Of a stretch of 64,000 nucleotides of DNA, positions 63,112 through 64,000 are shown one piece after another. The DNA is from Terripilifer ovatus. Lineage in GTDB: Bacteria; Pseudomonadota; Alphaproteobacteria; Rhizobiales; Beijerinckiaceae. The stretch's first letter is position 1. Every line of letters begins with the position of its first letter. The stretch spans positions 269,348 through 333,347 of the forward strand of contig JARHVB010000005.1 of the NCBI GenBank assembly GCA_029222685.1. Reading direction: 5' to 3'. A program made the translations under genes and the position numbers. Below the pieces are notes generated by a model that was not told the DNA's origin, did no database searches, and was given only the letters and a program-made list of their open reading frames with translations.

Positions 63112-63808
63112 AAATCTCTGCGTCGGCTACGGCGATGCCATGGCGCTGACCGATATCTCGTTCGAGATCGGCGATGGCGAACTCGTCGCCATCGTCGGCC
63201 CCAATGGCGCGGGCAAGACCACGCTCGTCAACGCCATCGCGCGCTTTCTGCCGGTGCGCAGCGGAACGATATCTTTGCAGGGCGAAAGCATCGTCCGGCT
63301 GACGCCGCAGCAATTGTCTGCCCTCGGCGTCGCCATCATTCCCGAGGGCCGGCGGCTGTTCGCCTCGATGACGGTCGAGGAAAATCTGGAACTTGGATGC
63401 TACCGGCCCGACGTCCGCCGTCACCGGCGCGACGGACTGGAGACGACCTATGCGATGTTTCCCATTCTCTGCGAACGCCGGCACCAGATCGCCGGCACCT
63501 TGTCAGGCGGCCAGCAGCAGATGGTCGCGTTTGCCCGTGCGCTCATGGCGCGCCCGCGCCTGCTGCTGATCGACGAACCCTCGCTCGGCCTGGCGCCGGT
63601 GATCATCAAACAGGTCTTCGACGTCATCGCGCAAATTAATGCGACCGGCGTTTCGATCCTGCTCATCGAACAGAACGCCACCAAGGCGCTCGACGTGGCG
63701 CAGCGCGCCTACGTGCTCGATTGCGGCCAGGTCGTCGCGACCGGAACGCCGCAGGACCTGCGCAACCGTCCCGAGATCGGCGCCGCCTATCTCGGCCACG
63801 GGCACTAG
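63098..63808 (+). CDS. livF: LivF-type ABC transporter ATP-binding protein
   Basis: 236 residues. Walker A GPNGAGKTT near 36-44, signature LSGGQQQMVAFARAL, Walker B LLLIDEPSLGLAP. Length and absence of a C-terminal extension fit LivF. The ATG at 63098 follows TCTGGGA and lies inside the end of the fused gene. Completes the importer. Confidence 0.92.
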   Translation: MLRVENLCVGYGDAMALTDISFEIGDGELVAIVGPNGAGKTTLVNAIARFLPVRSGTISLQGESIVRLTPQQLSALGVAIIPEGRRLFASMTVEENLELGCYRPDVRRHRRDGLETTYAMFPILCERRHQIAGTLSGGQQQMVAFARALMARPRLLLIDEPSLGLAPVIIKQVFDVIAQINATGVSILLIEQNATKALDVAQRAYVLDCGQVVATGTPQDLRNRPEIGAAYLGHGH

Positions 63809-63845
63809 AGCTTTTTCGGTTCTGATGGAATCAGAACCGAGCTCT
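63807..63845 (+). terminator. Hairpin after livF, probable terminator
   Basis: CGGTTCTGAT-GGA-ATCAGAACCG, a perfect 10-bp stem, with AGAGCT and AGCTCT flanking it, immediately after the livF stop. A T-rich stretch (AGGTTTTTGTTTT) follows. Confidence 0.75.
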
Positions 63846-63861
63846 AGGTTTTTGTTTTGAC

Positions 63862-63908
63862 GCATTTTCTTCACGCGAACCGGCATCCACTTCGCTCGAA
63901 AATGCTCT
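63862..63908 (-). repeat. Intergenic hairpin repeat element, copy 2 (inverted)
   Basis: Reads on the minus strand as the copy at 57923, with GAGCGAAGTGGATGCCGG where the first copy has AAGCGAAGTGG. The GCATTTTC/GAAAATGC arms are conserved. Confidence 0.85.
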
Positions 63909-63910
63909 AG

Positions 63911-64000
63911 CAGGCTGCTGAAAAAGTCGGATCGACCGTCTGTTTGGGCCTAAAAATTGAGTACGGACTGGAATCGAACCGTGAACGGATAGGAATCAAA
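63911..64000. other. Window end: possible edge of an insertion sequence
   Basis: CAGGCTGCTGAAAAAGTC right after the repeat element resembles, from memory, the end of some transposable elements of alphaproteobacteria. No transposase is visible before the window ends; the remainder is featureless to me. Confidence 0.3.

Noticed and set aside
1..64000. tRNA, rRNA, riboswitch or complete IS elements
   Set aside because: I looked for conserved tRNA arms, rRNA stretches and transposase motifs and found none that I could support.

Overview
High-GC DNA from an alphaproteobacterium, most likely a soil or root-associated member of the Hyphomicrobiales. Pointers are a GapR-type (DUF2312) protein, a DUF882 cell-wall protein, a KpsF/GutQ isomerase beside envelope genes, strong G/C preference at third codon positions, and an intergenic hairpin element of rhizobial type near 57.9 kb and 63.9 kb. 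I cannot name the genus. I see no rRNA, tRNA, CRISPR array or complete mobile element.

About 50 kb is accessory catabolic and uptake DNA. 1-4.8 kb (minus): amidase plus a LivK/H/M/G-type importer, cut by the window edge. 5.0-6.9 kb: a cupin and a secreted alpha/beta hydrolase. 7.2-18.5 kb: two facing operons with three Rieske oxygenase alpha subunits and two Fbp-like ABC importers; only one importer has its own ATPase, and no oxygenase redox partner is present. 18.6-25.9 kb: LysR regulator, MetE-like protein, a Bug/TctC-type receptor, a 54-residue secreted peptide, an MFS pump and an unpartnered molybdenum hydroxylase large subunit. 26.1-30.5 kb (plus): two receptors, an enoyl-CoA hydratase-like protein and a UbiD decarboxylase. 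30.6-37.9 kb (minus): an eight-gene operon with a CoA-transferase-like pair, acyl-CoA ligase, esterase, flavin reductase, two duplicated receptors and a thioesterase, divergent from a MarR gene. 38.0-43.4 kb: flavin monooxygenase, LysR, amidohydrolase and another receptor. 43.6 kb: gapR. 44.2-48.1 kb: a MarR gene followed by a perfect palindrome, a gentisate-dioxygenase-like enzyme, class II aldolase, a frameshifted receptor and a PNPOx-like protein. 48.1-50.5 kb: an SsuBC-like importer without a binding protein.

From 50.7 kb the content looks more like core genome: DUF882 protein, galE and galU (divergent), an Nramp-like transporter, an outer-membrane beta-barrel and a KpsF/GutQ isomerase. 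The window closes with a second LivK/H/MG/F importer in which the permease LivM and ATPase LivG are fused.

Reading: the accessory part is a patchwork of aromatic or organic acid pathways, each paired with its own periplasmic receptors and regulator. Points that do not fit textbook expectation are the CoA-transferase-like beta subunit that seems to lack the catalytic glutamate (hence perhaps an IpdAB-like hydrolase), seven Bug receptors without any TctA/TctB membrane partner, the Rieske/ABC couples, and several palindromic operators next to the regulators. All functions are assigned by reading sequences against remembered families; no searches were run.
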